DNA from: JAUIIK01 sp963709995
Lineage (GTDB): Bacteria > Chloroflexota > Chloroflexia > Thermomicrobiales > CFX8
Reading direction: 5' to 3'
DNA length: 64,000 bases
NCBI GenBank assembly: GCA_963709995.1
Contig: CAVPYN010000011.1
Coordinates: 248,001-312,000, forward strand
The notes under the pieces were generated by a model. The model did not search any database, had not been told where the DNA came from, and worked only from the letters and a program-made list of their open reading frames with translations. A program made the translations under genes and the position numbers. Positions 9,343 to 18,069 of this stretch are shown here, piece after piece; the first letter of the stretch is position 1; each line of letters opens with the position of its first letter.

Positions 9343-9394
9343 ACGGCACCGCCTGAGCCTGCAGAACAGCTCAACTATGGACGGCGCCTACACA

Positions 9395-10780
9395 TTAGTG
9401 ACGAGTAAGGCGTTCCACGAGTGATTTGCCGCTTGGAGCAACGCCCGTCTCTTCCGCCTTCCGATCGAGTTGTTCGAAGCCGCGCTGGACGTAGCGTACG
9501 CCGAGGTACCGGAATGGCTCGGGTTCCCAGTCCCGCCCACGGCGGTTGACGAACGGGAGACGGCTGATCTCGCTCTCGGTACGCGTGATCAAATCGGCCA
9601 GGATGCGGCCAGATAGATTGGATGGTCCGACACCAGTGCCAGTGTAACCGTAGGCGGCCGCCAGCCCCTCGCGCGGCTCGTAGGAAACCGTTGGCACGTA
9701 GTCACGCGGCCAGCCGAGCGGACCACCCCAGGTGTGAGTAAAGCGCACGTCCTTGAGCATCGGAAACCACGCGCGCACATCGTCCTGCAGCAAACGGTGA
9801 GTCGGCTCGTGGCGGTCATACTCGTCCTTGATGCTCGATCCGAAATGATACGGCGCACCGCGCCCGCCGAAGAGAATGCGGCCATCGGAGGTGTGAGTCA
9901 GATACTTCACCATGTTGGTCGCTGATGAGAGCCCTTCGCGCGCTTCCCAGCCAATCTCCTGCCAGTCACCCGCTGAGAGCGGCTCGGTGAGCGTGATCAG
10001 CGAATAGACCGGCAGCACCCTACGGCGCAATTGCGGGAAATGCGAGAGGTAGGACTCGCCAGCCAGGACAATCGTCTTTGCCCGGGCATGGCCGCGGGAA
10101 GTGTGCAACGCCGGGTAGGCGCCGGTTGTGAAGTCGGCAACCTCGGTTTGCTCGTAGATCGTCGCGCCGCGACGCTCGACGGCGCGAGCCAGCCCGCGAG
10201 CCAGCTTAGCCGGGTGGATCTTCGCACTGTTCTGGTTGAAAAGCCCGGCCAGGACGCCAGCGACCGAGACCCGTTCAGCCACTTGGTCCGCGTCAAGTAC
10301 TGCTGAGTCCTCGCCGAACCCGAACGCTTCGAGTGTACGCTGATCTCCGTTGAGGACGTCGACTTGATAAGGGCTACGGGCAAGGCGCATATAGCCACCG
10401 CGCACGAAGTCCATCTCAATACCCTCACGGCCAGCCACTCCCGAAATCTCGTCGACAACCGTATTCAGCGCTCGCTGCAAGTCGACCGCGCCTTGCCGGC
10501 CGAACAGTTGGGCCATGCGACGCAATCCGACCGGGAATCGGTTTCCCAGCCCACCTCCATTTCGGCCCGACGCGCCGAACCCCGCGATTTCCTTCTCGAG
10601 GATCGCAATCGACAGCGACGGTTCGCGTTCTTGCAGGTAGTAGGCTGTCCAGAGCCCGGTGTAGCCAGCACCGAGGACGGCCACATCGACGTCAATCGTC
10701 CCATCCAGCGCCGGTCGCGGCGTCAGATCATCTCCACAGGTATCGAGCCAGTAGCTATAGGACGCGTAGTCCTCGGCCAT
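9395..10780 (-). CDS. FAD-dependent amine/amino-acid oxidoreductase (DAO family)
   Basis: 461 residues. The N-terminal Rossmann motif is VAVLGAGYTGLWTAYYL, followed by EKEIAGFGASGRNGG, as in gamma-glutamylputrescine oxidases and related DAO enzymes. The C-terminal part has GGPLGWPRDYVPTV and GYTGTGVGPSNLSG, the second FAD contact. ATG 10780 is chosen over 10822 because GGAGG is 6 bases upstream. It is transcribed divergently from the N-acyl-D-amino-acid deacylase, with about 150 bp between starts. A role in oxidising amines or modified amino acids fits this neighbourhood; the substrate cannot be read from sequence. Confidence 0.88.
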   Translation of the reverse strand: MAEDYASYSYWLDTCGDDLTPRPALDGTIDVDVAVLGAGYTGLWTAYYLQEREPSLSIAILEKEIAGFGASGRNGGGLGNRFPVGLRRMAQLFGRQGAVDLQRALNTVVDEISGVAGREGIEMDFVRGGYMRLARSPYQVDVLNGDQRTLEAFGFGEDSAVLDADQVAERVSVAGVLAGLFNQNSAKIHPAKLARGLARAVERRGATIYEQTEVADFTTGAYPALHTSRGHARAKTIVLAGESYLSHFPQLRRRVLPVYSLITLTEPLSAGDWQEIGWEAREGLSSATNMVKYLTHTSDGRILFGGRGAPYHFGSSIKDEYDRHEPTHRLLQDDVRAWFPMLKDVRFTHTWGGPLGWPRDYVPTVSYEPREGLAAAYGYTGTGVGPSNLSGRILADLITRTESEISRLPFVNRRGRDWEPEPFRYLGVRYVQRGFEQLDRKAEETGVAPSGKSLVERLTRH

Positions 10781-10898
10781 TGCTGCCTCCTCAACACACT
10801 TGTCGCTGATCCCCCAGATCATTGCCCCATCGTGTCAGAACCCATCAACACCTGCAAGCGGCCTGGTTGCACAACGGCAGAATCCTATTCTCACCTAC

Positions 10899-10904
10899 TA
10901 CAAT
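10899..10904 (+). promoter_or_regulatory. Candidate -10 box TACAAT
   Basis: TACAAT lies 29 bases before the GTG of the deacylase gene in a divergent intergenic region. The same hexamer precedes 18070 and 59424 at similar distances. No convincing -35 box is seen. Confidence 0.35.
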
Positions 10905-10932
10905 GCCCACCAGACAGAAAGGACGAAGAATC

Positions 10933-12654
10933 GTGAAACTCGATCTCATTGTTCGCAACGGAATGGTCATCGACGGCACCGGAAATCCGTGGTTTCAGAC
11001 AGATGTCGGCATCAAAGACGGCCGGATTGTCGCGCTTGGAAAGTTGAATGGCGCGCGGGCCGAACAGGAGATCGACGCTGCGGGCATGGTTGTTGCGCCG
11101 GGCTTCGTCGATGCCCATGCCCATTCCGATTACCTCATCCTGGCTGACCCAACCAACGAGAATAAGCTGCTCCAGGGCGTGACACTGGATGTCGCCGGCA
11201 ACTGCGGCTACTCGGCAGCCCCGATTGGCGAAGCTTTCTTTCGCGAGTGGTGGACACCCGAGATCGAGGAACGCTTCACCGTCTGCGGGCTCGAAGAAGG
11301 CCGAAAATTGTTGGCGGACCACGGAGTCGAATTCAACTGGCGCACACTCGACGGCTATTTGAACGCCATCGACGCGGCCAAACCGAGCACCCACTATCTG
11401 ACCTTCACTGGTCAGGTCGCGTTGCGGCTGGCCGCTTACGGAGACTACGGGCGCAGACCAAGCGACGATGAATTCTTGACGATGAAGGACCTGACCCATC
11501 AGGCGATGCGTCAGGGGTCATTTGGTGTTTCGACTGAATCCGGCAGCCACAAGGAGATGGATTTCGACGTCGAAGAGTTGATCGAGCTTTGCAAGATCGC
11601 CGCTGAATATGGCGGCGTCTACTCCAACCACATGCGCAACTACGACATGGAAGTGATCGCCTCGACCGAGGAAGCACTCTACATCAGCGAACAGGCGAAC
11701 ATCCCTTCGATCATCTCCCACATCGGCGTCGCCGGACGTCAGCGCGGTGTGCCCGCCGAAGGATTACTGGCGCTGATTGACGAAGGGCGCGAGCGCGGCC
11801 TGCAGGTCACAGCCGACCTGATGCCCTTCGGCTACCGCGAGTCGTTGACCTTCACCGCACTAGCACGCGATATGCTGCCGGAATCTGCGACAGCCGACGG
11901 CTACGAAGCCTTCAAGGCCGAAATGCAAGACTCTGAAAGCCGGCAGCGACTGAAGCAGGAACTGCGCGAAGGAGCTTCCTCTCGCTGGTACATCTCTCCC
12001 GACGCCAAGCCGGGCGAGGCCTATTCCGAAGGTCCACTGGCCGGAGATTCCTGGCCCGATCAGCTCGAGTTCGTCGTTTGCACGGAACGCAGCTTCGAAG
12101 GACGGCGGGCTGGCGACCTTGCCCGTGAGATGGGACGCGATCCCTTCGACATCCTCTTCCAGGCGATTGAGACTGACTGGGACACCGCCAAGGTGATGCA
12201 CACCAGCTGGGCGGAAGAAGACTTGAAGCTGATGGTCCAGCACCCCTGGGTCTCCTTCGGCGGCGACGGCGCGCAGACGAAGGCTATGTGGCAAAAGCGC
12301 CCCGGCGTACCCAACCCGACCCAGTATGGCGTCTTCCCGATGATCCTCGGCCGCTACGTGCGCCAGAAGGGCTGGCTGCGCTGGGAGGACGCCATCCGCA
12401 AAATGACCTCGTTGCCCTGTGCCGCGATGGGCATCTATGACCGCGGCATCATCCGCCCCGGCGCATGGGCCGATATCACCATCTTCAACCCTGATACGAT
12501 CATCGACACCCCGAGCTACTACGACTACCCTGAGACCTACGCGCGCGGCATCCACCACGTCATCGTCAATGGCGTCCCGGCCGTCCTCGACGGTCAGCAG
12601 ACCGGTCAGCGACCGGGCACAGCGTTGCGGCATAGCACGCTGAATGGAGCATGA
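10933..12654 (+). CDS. N-acyl-D-amino-acid deacylase / D-aminoacylase family amidohydrolase
   Basis: 573 residues. The metal-dependent amidohydrolase signature appears early: MVIDGTGNPWF, then APGFVDAHAHSDY with the HxH pair. Later family blocks are GNCGYSAAP, YSNHMRNYD, ISHIGVAG and the active-site Asp in SFGGDGAQ. The end (RPGAWADITIFNPDTI) is the usual beta-sandwich closure. GTG 10933 starts VKLDLIVRNGMV, with GGA about 9 bases upstream; longer in-frame starts lack family similarity. It hydrolyses N-acyl-D-amino acids, or dihydropyrimidine-like amides in some relatives. It overlaps the next gene by ATGA, so the two are co-translated. Confidence 0.9.
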   Translation: MKLDLIVRNGMVIDGTGNPWFQTDVGIKDGRIVALGKLNGARAEQEIDAAGMVVAPGFVDAHAHSDYLILADPTNENKLLQGVTLDVAGNCGYSAAPIGEAFFREWWTPEIEERFTVCGLEEGRKLLADHGVEFNWRTLDGYLNAIDAAKPSTHYLTFTGQVALRLAAYGDYGRRPSDDEFLTMKDLTHQAMRQGSFGVSTESGSHKEMDFDVEELIELCKIAAEYGGVYSNHMRNYDMEVIASTEEALYISEQANIPSIISHIGVAGRQRGVPAEGLLALIDEGRERGLQVTADLMPFGYRESLTFTALARDMLPESATADGYEAFKAEMQDSESRQRLKQELREGASSRWYISPDAKPGEAYSEGPLAGDSWPDQLEFVVCTERSFEGRRAGDLAREMGRDPFDILFQAIETDWDTAKVMHTSWAEEDLKLMVQHPWVSFGGDGAQTKAMWQKRPGVPNPTQYGVFPMILGRYVRQKGWLRWEDAIRKMTSLPCAAMGIYDRGIIRPGAWADITIFNPDTIIDTPSYYDYPETYARGIHHVIVNGVPAVLDGQQTGQRPGTALRHSTLNGA

Positions 12655-13613
12655 ACTTGAAGATCGATCCGGCTTTCTTCCGTCCCGAAGCGATCAGCGA
12701 GAAGACGCGCCAGGCGAATCAACGCCTGGAACGCGAGCTTGCCAAAGCACCCCCATTCGTCACATTCACACCACAGGAGATCCGGGACGCCCGGCATTCT
12801 GGTGAAGGCATCTTTGGTCCTCTGGAGTATTCCGAACGAGCAGTGAACCGGGTGATTGCCGGTCCGGACGGCGATCTGACGCTACGCGTGTTCATGCCCG
12901 AAACCGTCTGTGGCGTCTATCTCCACATCCACGGCGGCGGCTGGGTGCTCGGTGGAGCCGATCAGAGCGACGCGGCACGGCTGCGCGAAGCCGATGCGAA
13001 CCAGGTTGCCGTCGTTAGCGTCGAATACCGGCTTGCGCCGGAGCACCCCTATCCTGCCGGACCTGACGACTGTGAAGCCGCCGCGCTCTGGCTCGTCGAG
13101 AACGCCGCATCGGAGTTCGGGACCGAGCGCGTGCTCATCGGCGGTGAATCGGCGGGCGCACACCTTTCTGCCGTCACGCTGCTGCGGCTACAAGACAGAC
13201 ATGGGCTCACCCCGTTCCAGGGCGCGAACCTCGTCTACGGCGCATATGACCTGTCGATGACGCCGAGTTGCGCTAACTGGGGAGAATTCAACCTGATTCT
13301 TTCAACGCCTATCGTCGAGTGGTTCATCGACAAGTACGTGCCGGCGGAGAAGCGTCGGGACCCGGATGTGTCGCCACTCTTCGCCAATCTCAGCGGCATG
13401 CCGCCAGCCCTCTTCAGCGTTGGCACGCTCGACCCCATCCTCGACGATTCCCTCTTCATGGCATCGCGCTGGACTGCCGCTGGCAACGACGCTGAACTCG
13501 CCGTCTATCCAGGCGGGGTCCATGGCTTCAATGGTCTCCCAGGTGATCTCGATATCACCCATCAATTCAACGCTCGCGTCGATCAATTCTTCGACAAGGT
13601 GCTATCCGGATGA
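12651..13613 (+). CDS. Alpha/beta-hydrolase esterase (HSL family)
   Basis: 320 residues of the hormone-sensitive-lipase type. The oxyanion-hole motif is HIHGGGW (about residues 91-97). The nucleophile lies in GGESAGAH, the acid in VGTLDPILDD and the His in YPGGVHGF. No signal peptide, so cytoplasmic. ATG 12651 overlaps the deacylase stop by 4 bases (ATGA), indicating an operon. The partner gene suggests action on acylated amino-acid or similar esters, which is inference only. Confidence 0.92.
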   Translation: MNLKIDPAFFRPEAISEKTRQANQRLERELAKAPPFVTFTPQEIRDARHSGEGIFGPLEYSERAVNRVIAGPDGDLTLRVFMPETVCGVYLHIHGGGWVLGGADQSDAARLREADANQVAVVSVEYRLAPEHPYPAGPDDCEAAALWLVENAASEFGTERVLIGGESAGAHLSAVTLLRLQDRHGLTPFQGANLVYGAYDLSMTPSCANWGEFNLILSTPIVEWFIDKYVPAEKRRDPDVSPLFANLSGMPPALFSVGTLDPILDDSLFMASRWTAAGNDAELAVYPGGVHGFNGLPGDLDITHQFNARVDQFFDKVLSG

Positions 13614-13695
13614 ATATGCCTATACATCCACGAACCCGGGTGTTCACTCTGCTATACCCTTGAACCTGTCACCTGCAACCTCTGAAAGGAGTCCC

Positions 13696-14418
13696 ATGGA
13701 GCGCCACATCCCATTCGTCGCCGTCCACAACTTCAGAGATCTCGGCGGCTACGAGGCCGCCGGTGGACGCCCGATCCGATGGCGACGGCTATTCCGCGCC
13801 GACTCGCTCCAGGGACTTTCGCAGGATGAAGCCAGATGGCTGCGGGACGAATTGGGCTTGAGAACGGTCATCGACATGCAAGGTGGCGTCGGACGAGATC
13901 CCGGCCCGCTCGTCGCCAATGGCGTGAATCGCCATCATCTGTCGATCTGGGATGATCACATGCAGGAACTGTTGATGCGGCTGGAACGCCCGATATCGGG
14001 TGAGTTTTATGTCACTCTCGCTGAACGCTTCGGCTTGCAGTTCACCGAAGCGCTGCGACTGTTGTCCGAAGAAGGCAGCTATCCAGCCGTCTTCCACTGC
14101 ACAATCGGCAAGGATCGGACCGGCGTTCTAGCCGCGCTACTACTGGCCACGCTCGGCGTCGACGACGAAACGATCATCGCGGACTACGGCCTCAGTAACA
14201 GCGCCATCGCCCAGATACGGGAACACCTGCTGACCTTGCCCGATCTCTCCGACGACTACAAAGCAAGGCTCGATCTCACGCTCGCCGTCGAACCGCTCGC
14301 CATCGCTACGTTGCTAGATGAATTGCGCGCTCGGCACGGTTCGATCGAGGAATTCGTCAATAAGCACGGATTGAAGGAGCAAGAACTGAGGCGCATCCAG
14401 GAGATTCTGCTGACCTGA
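13696..14418 (+). CDS. Protein-tyrosine/serine phosphatase (Y_phosphatase3), copy 1
   Basis: 240 residues. N-terminal NFRDLGGYEAAGGRPIRW is the family opening. The P-loop is HCTIGKDRTG (Cx5R), followed by the helical tail AALLLATLGVDDETIIADYGLS. ATG 13696 follows AAAGGAG at 5 bases; the longer frame from 13366 overlaps the esterase and is spurious. It resembles PtpB/LipA-type phosphatases that dephosphorylate phosphotyrosine, or phosphoinositides in pathogens. A diverged tandem copy follows 22 bp later. Confidence 0.9.
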   Translation: MERHIPFVAVHNFRDLGGYEAAGGRPIRWRRLFRADSLQGLSQDEARWLRDELGLRTVIDMQGGVGRDPGPLVANGVNRHHLSIWDDHMQELLMRLERPISGEFYVTLAERFGLQFTEALRLLSEEGSYPAVFHCTIGKDRTGVLAALLLATLGVDDETIIADYGLSNSAIAQIREHLLTLPDLSDDYKARLDLTLAVEPLAIATLLDELRARHGSIEEFVNKHGLKEQELRRIQEILLT

Positions 14419-14440
14419 TCAGGTTAGAGGGGAAGCGGGA

Positions 14441-15166
14441 ATGCAACGCCTCATCGAAATCCCGGGTGTTTTCAACTTCCGCGATATCGGCGGCTATCCC
14501 ACACGTAGCGGACACCGGACACGTTGGTCCAGGCTCTACCGTTCCGGAGCGCTGCACCGTGTACAACCCGACGGTATCAGCCTGTTGCAGTCGACACTCG
14601 GAGTGAAAACCATCATCGACCTCCGTTGGGCGGATGACCTGAAGCGGGCAGGGACACTGGGACCTCTAGCCGAAATGGACATCGAACGTCATCACCGGCC
14701 GCTCGGGAACGCAGAGATCCTCAAGGACGTTCCGCCACTCCCTGTCGAACTGGCTTACGTGCCACTTGCAACCCGCAGCGGCGCTGACGTTGCAGCTATC
14801 GCCCGCACGCTCGGGAGCGAGTCCACGTTTCCGGCCGTCATCCACTGCTCGGCCGGCAAGGACCGCACCGGCATCTTCACCGCACTGCTTCTGGCGCTGC
14901 TCGGAGTTGAAGACGATCTGATCGTCGAGGACTACTCCTTGACCGCCTCCGAAATGCCTCGCTGGATCGCCTACCGAATAGCAATCGGAGAATTGCCCCC
15001 GGAATCAGCCGATACCCCACACCCCGGCGACGCGATCGCACCTGACGCCATCAGATCCATGCTCGCCACCCTCCGCAATGACCACGGATCGATCGAGGGC
15101 TATCTTCTGAATCATGGCTTGTCGCCGAAGGATATCTCTACGCTTAGAGACCACTTGCTAGAGTAA
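14441..15166 (+). CDS. Protein-tyrosine/serine phosphatase (Y_phosphatase3), copy 2
   Basis: 241 residues, paralogous to the gene just upstream: opening NFRDIGGYPTRSGHRTRW, P-loop HCSAGKDRTG, tail ALLLALLGVEDDLIVEDYSL and the same C-terminal NDHGSIEGYLLNHGLSP. A GAGGGGAAG stretch precedes ATG 14441. The pair clearly arose by tandem duplication followed by considerable divergence. Both keep the catalytic Cys and Arg, so both are probably active, perhaps on different substrates. Confidence 0.9.
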   Translation: MQRLIEIPGVFNFRDIGGYPTRSGHRTRWSRLYRSGALHRVQPDGISLLQSTLGVKTIIDLRWADDLKRAGTLGPLAEMDIERHHRPLGNAEILKDVPPLPVELAYVPLATRSGADVAAIARTLGSESTFPAVIHCSAGKDRTGIFTALLLALLGVEDDLIVEDYSLTASEMPRWIAYRIAIGELPPESADTPHPGDAIAPDAIRSMLATLRNDHGSIEGYLLNHGLSPKDISTLRDHLLE

Positions 15167-15180
15167 ATGTCCGCGACCAC

Positions 15181-15205
15181 CATCATTTCGAGCGGAGCGA
15201 CGAGG
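15181..15205. repeat. Degenerate copy of the GIY-YIG-element terminal repeat
   Basis: CATCATTTCGAGCGGAGCGA resembles the outer end of the 51-bp inverted repeats at 54704 and 55106 (ATTTCGACCGGAGCGGAGG). It sits alone between the phosphatase stop and the convergent MDR gene, with nothing between the genes but this tag and short flanks. Confidence 0.4.
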
Positions 15206-15263
15206 CAGGAAGAAACAGAGCGTCATTCAAACGACTCAATTGACGGCCACAGCAAGTAATCAG

Positions 15264-16247
15264 CTAGCTGTCATGCCCCAGGAGCACGACGACGCTGCCT
15301 CTCTTATGGCCGGTATCGGCGTAGCGGTGGGCTGCGGCCATCTCCTCGAAGGGATAGCTGCGGTCGATGACGGCTCTGAATTCGCCAGCGTTGACGAGGC
15401 CGCGGATGAAGACGAGATCCTCGTGGCTGGTGTTCGCTATCGTGCCGACGACCTTCTTGCTGCTACCAACCGAGTGGCGCAGCATCTGGAAAATGGTCGC
15501 CATCTCAATGACGTTTGCCAGATAGATGCCGTTCTCCTTCAGCACACTCATGCCGCCGGAGACTGAACTCTTCCCGACGGTCTCAAAGATGAGGTCATAC
15601 TTCTGACCGCCCTTGGTGAAATCTTCCTTTGTGTAGTCAATGACCCTATCTGCCCCTAGTGACTTGACGAGCTCGATGTTCGCGGTACTGCAGACGCCAG
15701 TCACGTTCGCGCCAAACTGCCTGGCAAGTTGCACAGCAGCTGTTCCTACCCCCCCGGACGCACCATAGATCAGGACATCTTGACCAGGTTGGATATTTCC
15801 CTTGTCGCGCAGGAAGAAGAGCGCGGTATGCGCGCCAAATGGAATTGCGGCAGCCTCTTCGTAGGTCATGCCCTCCGACATCGTCGCAATCGCCCCATCT
15901 GCCGGGACCGCGAGGAACTCGGCATATGCGCCAAATTGAGTGCCGCTGGAGCCGAATACCCGGTCGCCTTGCTTGTAACGCTGGACGTTGTCCCCGACCG
16001 ACTCGACTACTCCAGCGAAATTGACGCCCAGGATGCGTATCTTCGGTTTGCGAAGACCGAAGCCTATCCGGGCTGGAAGCCAGAACATCGGAGGGAAGGC
16101 CGAACCACGCACGCGGTAGTCCCCCGCCGCGACCTGCGTAGCGTAATTTCTAACAAGTACCTCGTTTGGTCCCGGGGATGGCTTCTCAACCTCCTCAATG
16201 TGCAGAACCTCCGAGGGTCCATATTCATCAATCACCATAGCTTTCAT
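15264..16247 (-). CDS. MDR-family NAD(P)H quinone oxidoreductase / zinc-less alcohol dehydrogenase
   Basis: 327 residues. GroES-like N-terminal domain (MKAMVIDEYGPSEVLHIEEV), then a Rossmann domain with the nucleotide motif LIYGASGGVGTAAVQLARQF. It lacks the catalytic Cys/His zinc site of true alcohol dehydrogenases and matches the quinone-oxidoreductase/enoyl-reductase branch. ATG 16247 begins the conserved MKAMVIDEYG; the 48 in-frame residues upstream have no family counterpart. It is divergent from the M20-like gene. NADPH-dependent reduction of quinones or enones is the expected activity. Confidence 0.9.
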   Translation of the reverse strand: MKAMVIDEYGPSEVLHIEEVEKPSPGPNEVLVRNYATQVAAGDYRVRGSAFPPMFWLPARIGFGLRKPKIRILGVNFAGVVESVGDNVQRYKQGDRVFGSSGTQFGAYAEFLAVPADGAIATMSEGMTYEEAAAIPFGAHTALFFLRDKGNIQPGQDVLIYGASGGVGTAAVQLARQFGANVTGVCSTANIELVKSLGADRVIDYTKEDFTKGGQKYDLIFETVGKSSVSGGMSVLKENGIYLANVIEMATIFQMLRHSVGSSKKVVGTIANTSHEDLVFIRGLVNAGEFRAVIDRSYPFEEMAAAHRYADTGHKRGSVVVLLGHDS

Positions 16248-16374
16248 CACGCGGTCTTTCCGCCTCCTCATATTCGAGTCAACTAGACATACTGCCTGAG
16301 TCCTGGTCCAGCTACTATGGTCGACATCATGGACTGCACAGGTCTTCATATCGTGAGTAGTGAGGGAAGATGGG

Positions 16375-17847
16375 ATGAACGCGGAGCTCAAGCAGGAAAT
16401 CTACGACCATATTGATCACAACATCGACGATCACATAGAGCGACTACGAACATGGATTGCCCAGCCATCGATATCGAATACCGGCGAGGGCATTCAGGAA
16501 TGCGCCGAACTGACGGCTTCGTTCTTCCGCGAACTTGGCTGCCAGACGGTCGAGATCGATCCGATCGGTGAGACGCGCTGGGGCACGGTCGCCAACCCGG
16601 TTGTCTTTGGCGAGTACGACGCCGGGGCCGAGAAGACGCTGCTGCTCTATTGCATGTACGATACGATGCCGACCGGCGACCCCGATCGCTGGGTGCGCCC
16701 GCCGCACGCTGCCGACATCATCAAGCAAGAGCCTTTCAAAGCGGTCATGATCGGCCGAGGCGTGATCAACTCCAAAGGACCACAGATGGCGCTGCTCAAC
16801 GCGCTGATGTCGATCAAGGCGGTTGCCGGAGAACTGCCGGTCAACCTGATGCTGATCGCCGAGGGCGACGAGGAACGCATGAGCATCGGTCTCCATGAGT
16901 TCATCCACCGCAACGCCGAACGGTTGAGCAAGGCTGACGCGATGCTCGGGTTCGGCTGGCAGGATCAACATGGCATCGCCAAGCCAATGTGTGGATCCGA
17001 GGGCTGCCTCTACTTCGAACTGACGACGAGTGGCGAATCGTGGGGACGCGGACCAGCGAAGTCCAACATCCACGGCACTTACAAGCGAACCGTCGATAGC
17101 GTCGCCTGGCGGCACACCGAAATGCTCAACACATTGACCAGCGACAACGGCAACCAGATCCTCGTCGACGGCTGGTACGATGTCCAGCAACCACCCAGCG
17201 CTGACGACCAGCGCATGCTTGACCTGATGGTAGAAGACCTTGATCTCGAAGCGTCGGCGCGACTCCTCGGCATCGGCGGTTTCATCCCCGGCAAGTCCCG
17301 GCGCGAGCTGCTGCAGGATTCGATCTTCGGAACCAGCCTCAACATGGACGGCATCTGGGGCGGCCTGACGACCCCCGGCACGGCTGGCTCGATCATGCCC
17401 AACAGCGTCACCAGCAAACACAACTGCCGCTACGTCCCCGACCAGGATGGACAGGGCCTGCTTGACAAGGTGAGAGCGCACCTCGACCGCCACGGCTACG
17501 AGGATGTACAGATCAACGTCATCGGCGATGTGCCCTGGGTCGTCGCCGACTACGACACCGACATCATGCGGGCGGTCTTCGGAATGTATGACGAGTTCGG
17601 CGTCGAGTACCGTCTGATGCCCGGCACCGGCGCAGGAGGCCTCGGCCCGTACTGGCCAGCGTATCTCTTCAATCGCGATCCATTGCAACTCCCGCTGGCA
17701 CTCGGCGCGCTCGGTCATGGAGGCCGGGCGCACAGCTACGACGAGTACTACGTCATCGAAGGCAATGATCACGTTTACGGCCTGGCTGGCGCAGAAAAAG
17801 GCTACGTCGCGACGATCTACAACTACGTTGGATTGGCCGGCGGGTAG
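16375..17847 (+). CDS. M20-family hydrolase with substituted metal ligands
   Basis: About 490 residues with the length and order of blocks of M20 dipeptidases. The usual ligands are altered: the site normally reading GHYDxxP is YCMYDTMPTG (His to Met); GRGxxDxKG is GRGVINSKG (Asp to Asn); and the Asp after the third strand is Gly in ADAMLGFG. The catalytic Glu region (IAEGDEERMS) and the last His (AHSYDEYY) remain. Dinuclear zinc binding of the standard kind is doubtful, so it may use one metal, another metal, or a different chemistry. ATG 16375 follows GAGGGAAGATGGG; GTG 16360 is also possible. It is divergent from the MDR oxidoreductase. Confidence 0.82.
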   Translation: MNAELKQEIYDHIDHNIDDHIERLRTWIAQPSISNTGEGIQECAELTASFFRELGCQTVEIDPIGETRWGTVANPVVFGEYDAGAEKTLLLYCMYDTMPTGDPDRWVRPPHAADIIKQEPFKAVMIGRGVINSKGPQMALLNALMSIKAVAGELPVNLMLIAEGDEERMSIGLHEFIHRNAERLSKADAMLGFGWQDQHGIAKPMCGSEGCLYFELTTSGESWGRGPAKSNIHGTYKRTVDSVAWRHTEMLNTLTSDNGNQILVDGWYDVQQPPSADDQRMLDLMVEDLDLEASARLLGIGGFIPGKSRRELLQDSIFGTSLNMDGIWGGLTTPGTAGSIMPNSVTSKHNCRYVPDQDGQGLLDKVRAHLDRHGYEDVQINVIGDVPWVVADYDTDIMRAVFGMYDEFGVEYRLMPGTGAGGLGPYWPAYLFNRDPLQLPLALGALGHGGRAHSYDEYYVIEGNDHVYGLAGAEKGYVATIYNYVGLAGG

Positions 17848-18036
17848 AGAAACCAGCAGCCGGGAACGTCCGGCTCGGCCCGATGCAGTATTATGTAGAA
17901 AGGTGCCACTGGCGAGTCTTCCGTTGTTTGTTTCCTCTCCTTAACACCAGGACGAGAGTTGTGGCGAAGGCGCTCCGCCGAAACGACTATGTTTCAAATT
18001 GCCGCGGAACTCCGCGCCCCGTTCGCTCGAACCCAC

Positions 18037-18042
18037 TACAAT
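18037..18042 (+). promoter_or_regulatory. Candidate -10 box TACAAT
   Basis: TACAAT lies 28 bases before the ATG of the proline dehydrogenase gene. Same hexamer and similar distance as at 10899 and 59399. Confidence 0.35.
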
Positions 18043-18069
18043 AGGCTGAGTGGATCGAGGGGAAACACC

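Noticed and set aside
16444..17772. 442-codon open frame on the minus strand
   Set aside because: Antisense to the M20-like gene, with His/Val/Asp-rich composition typical of shadows.
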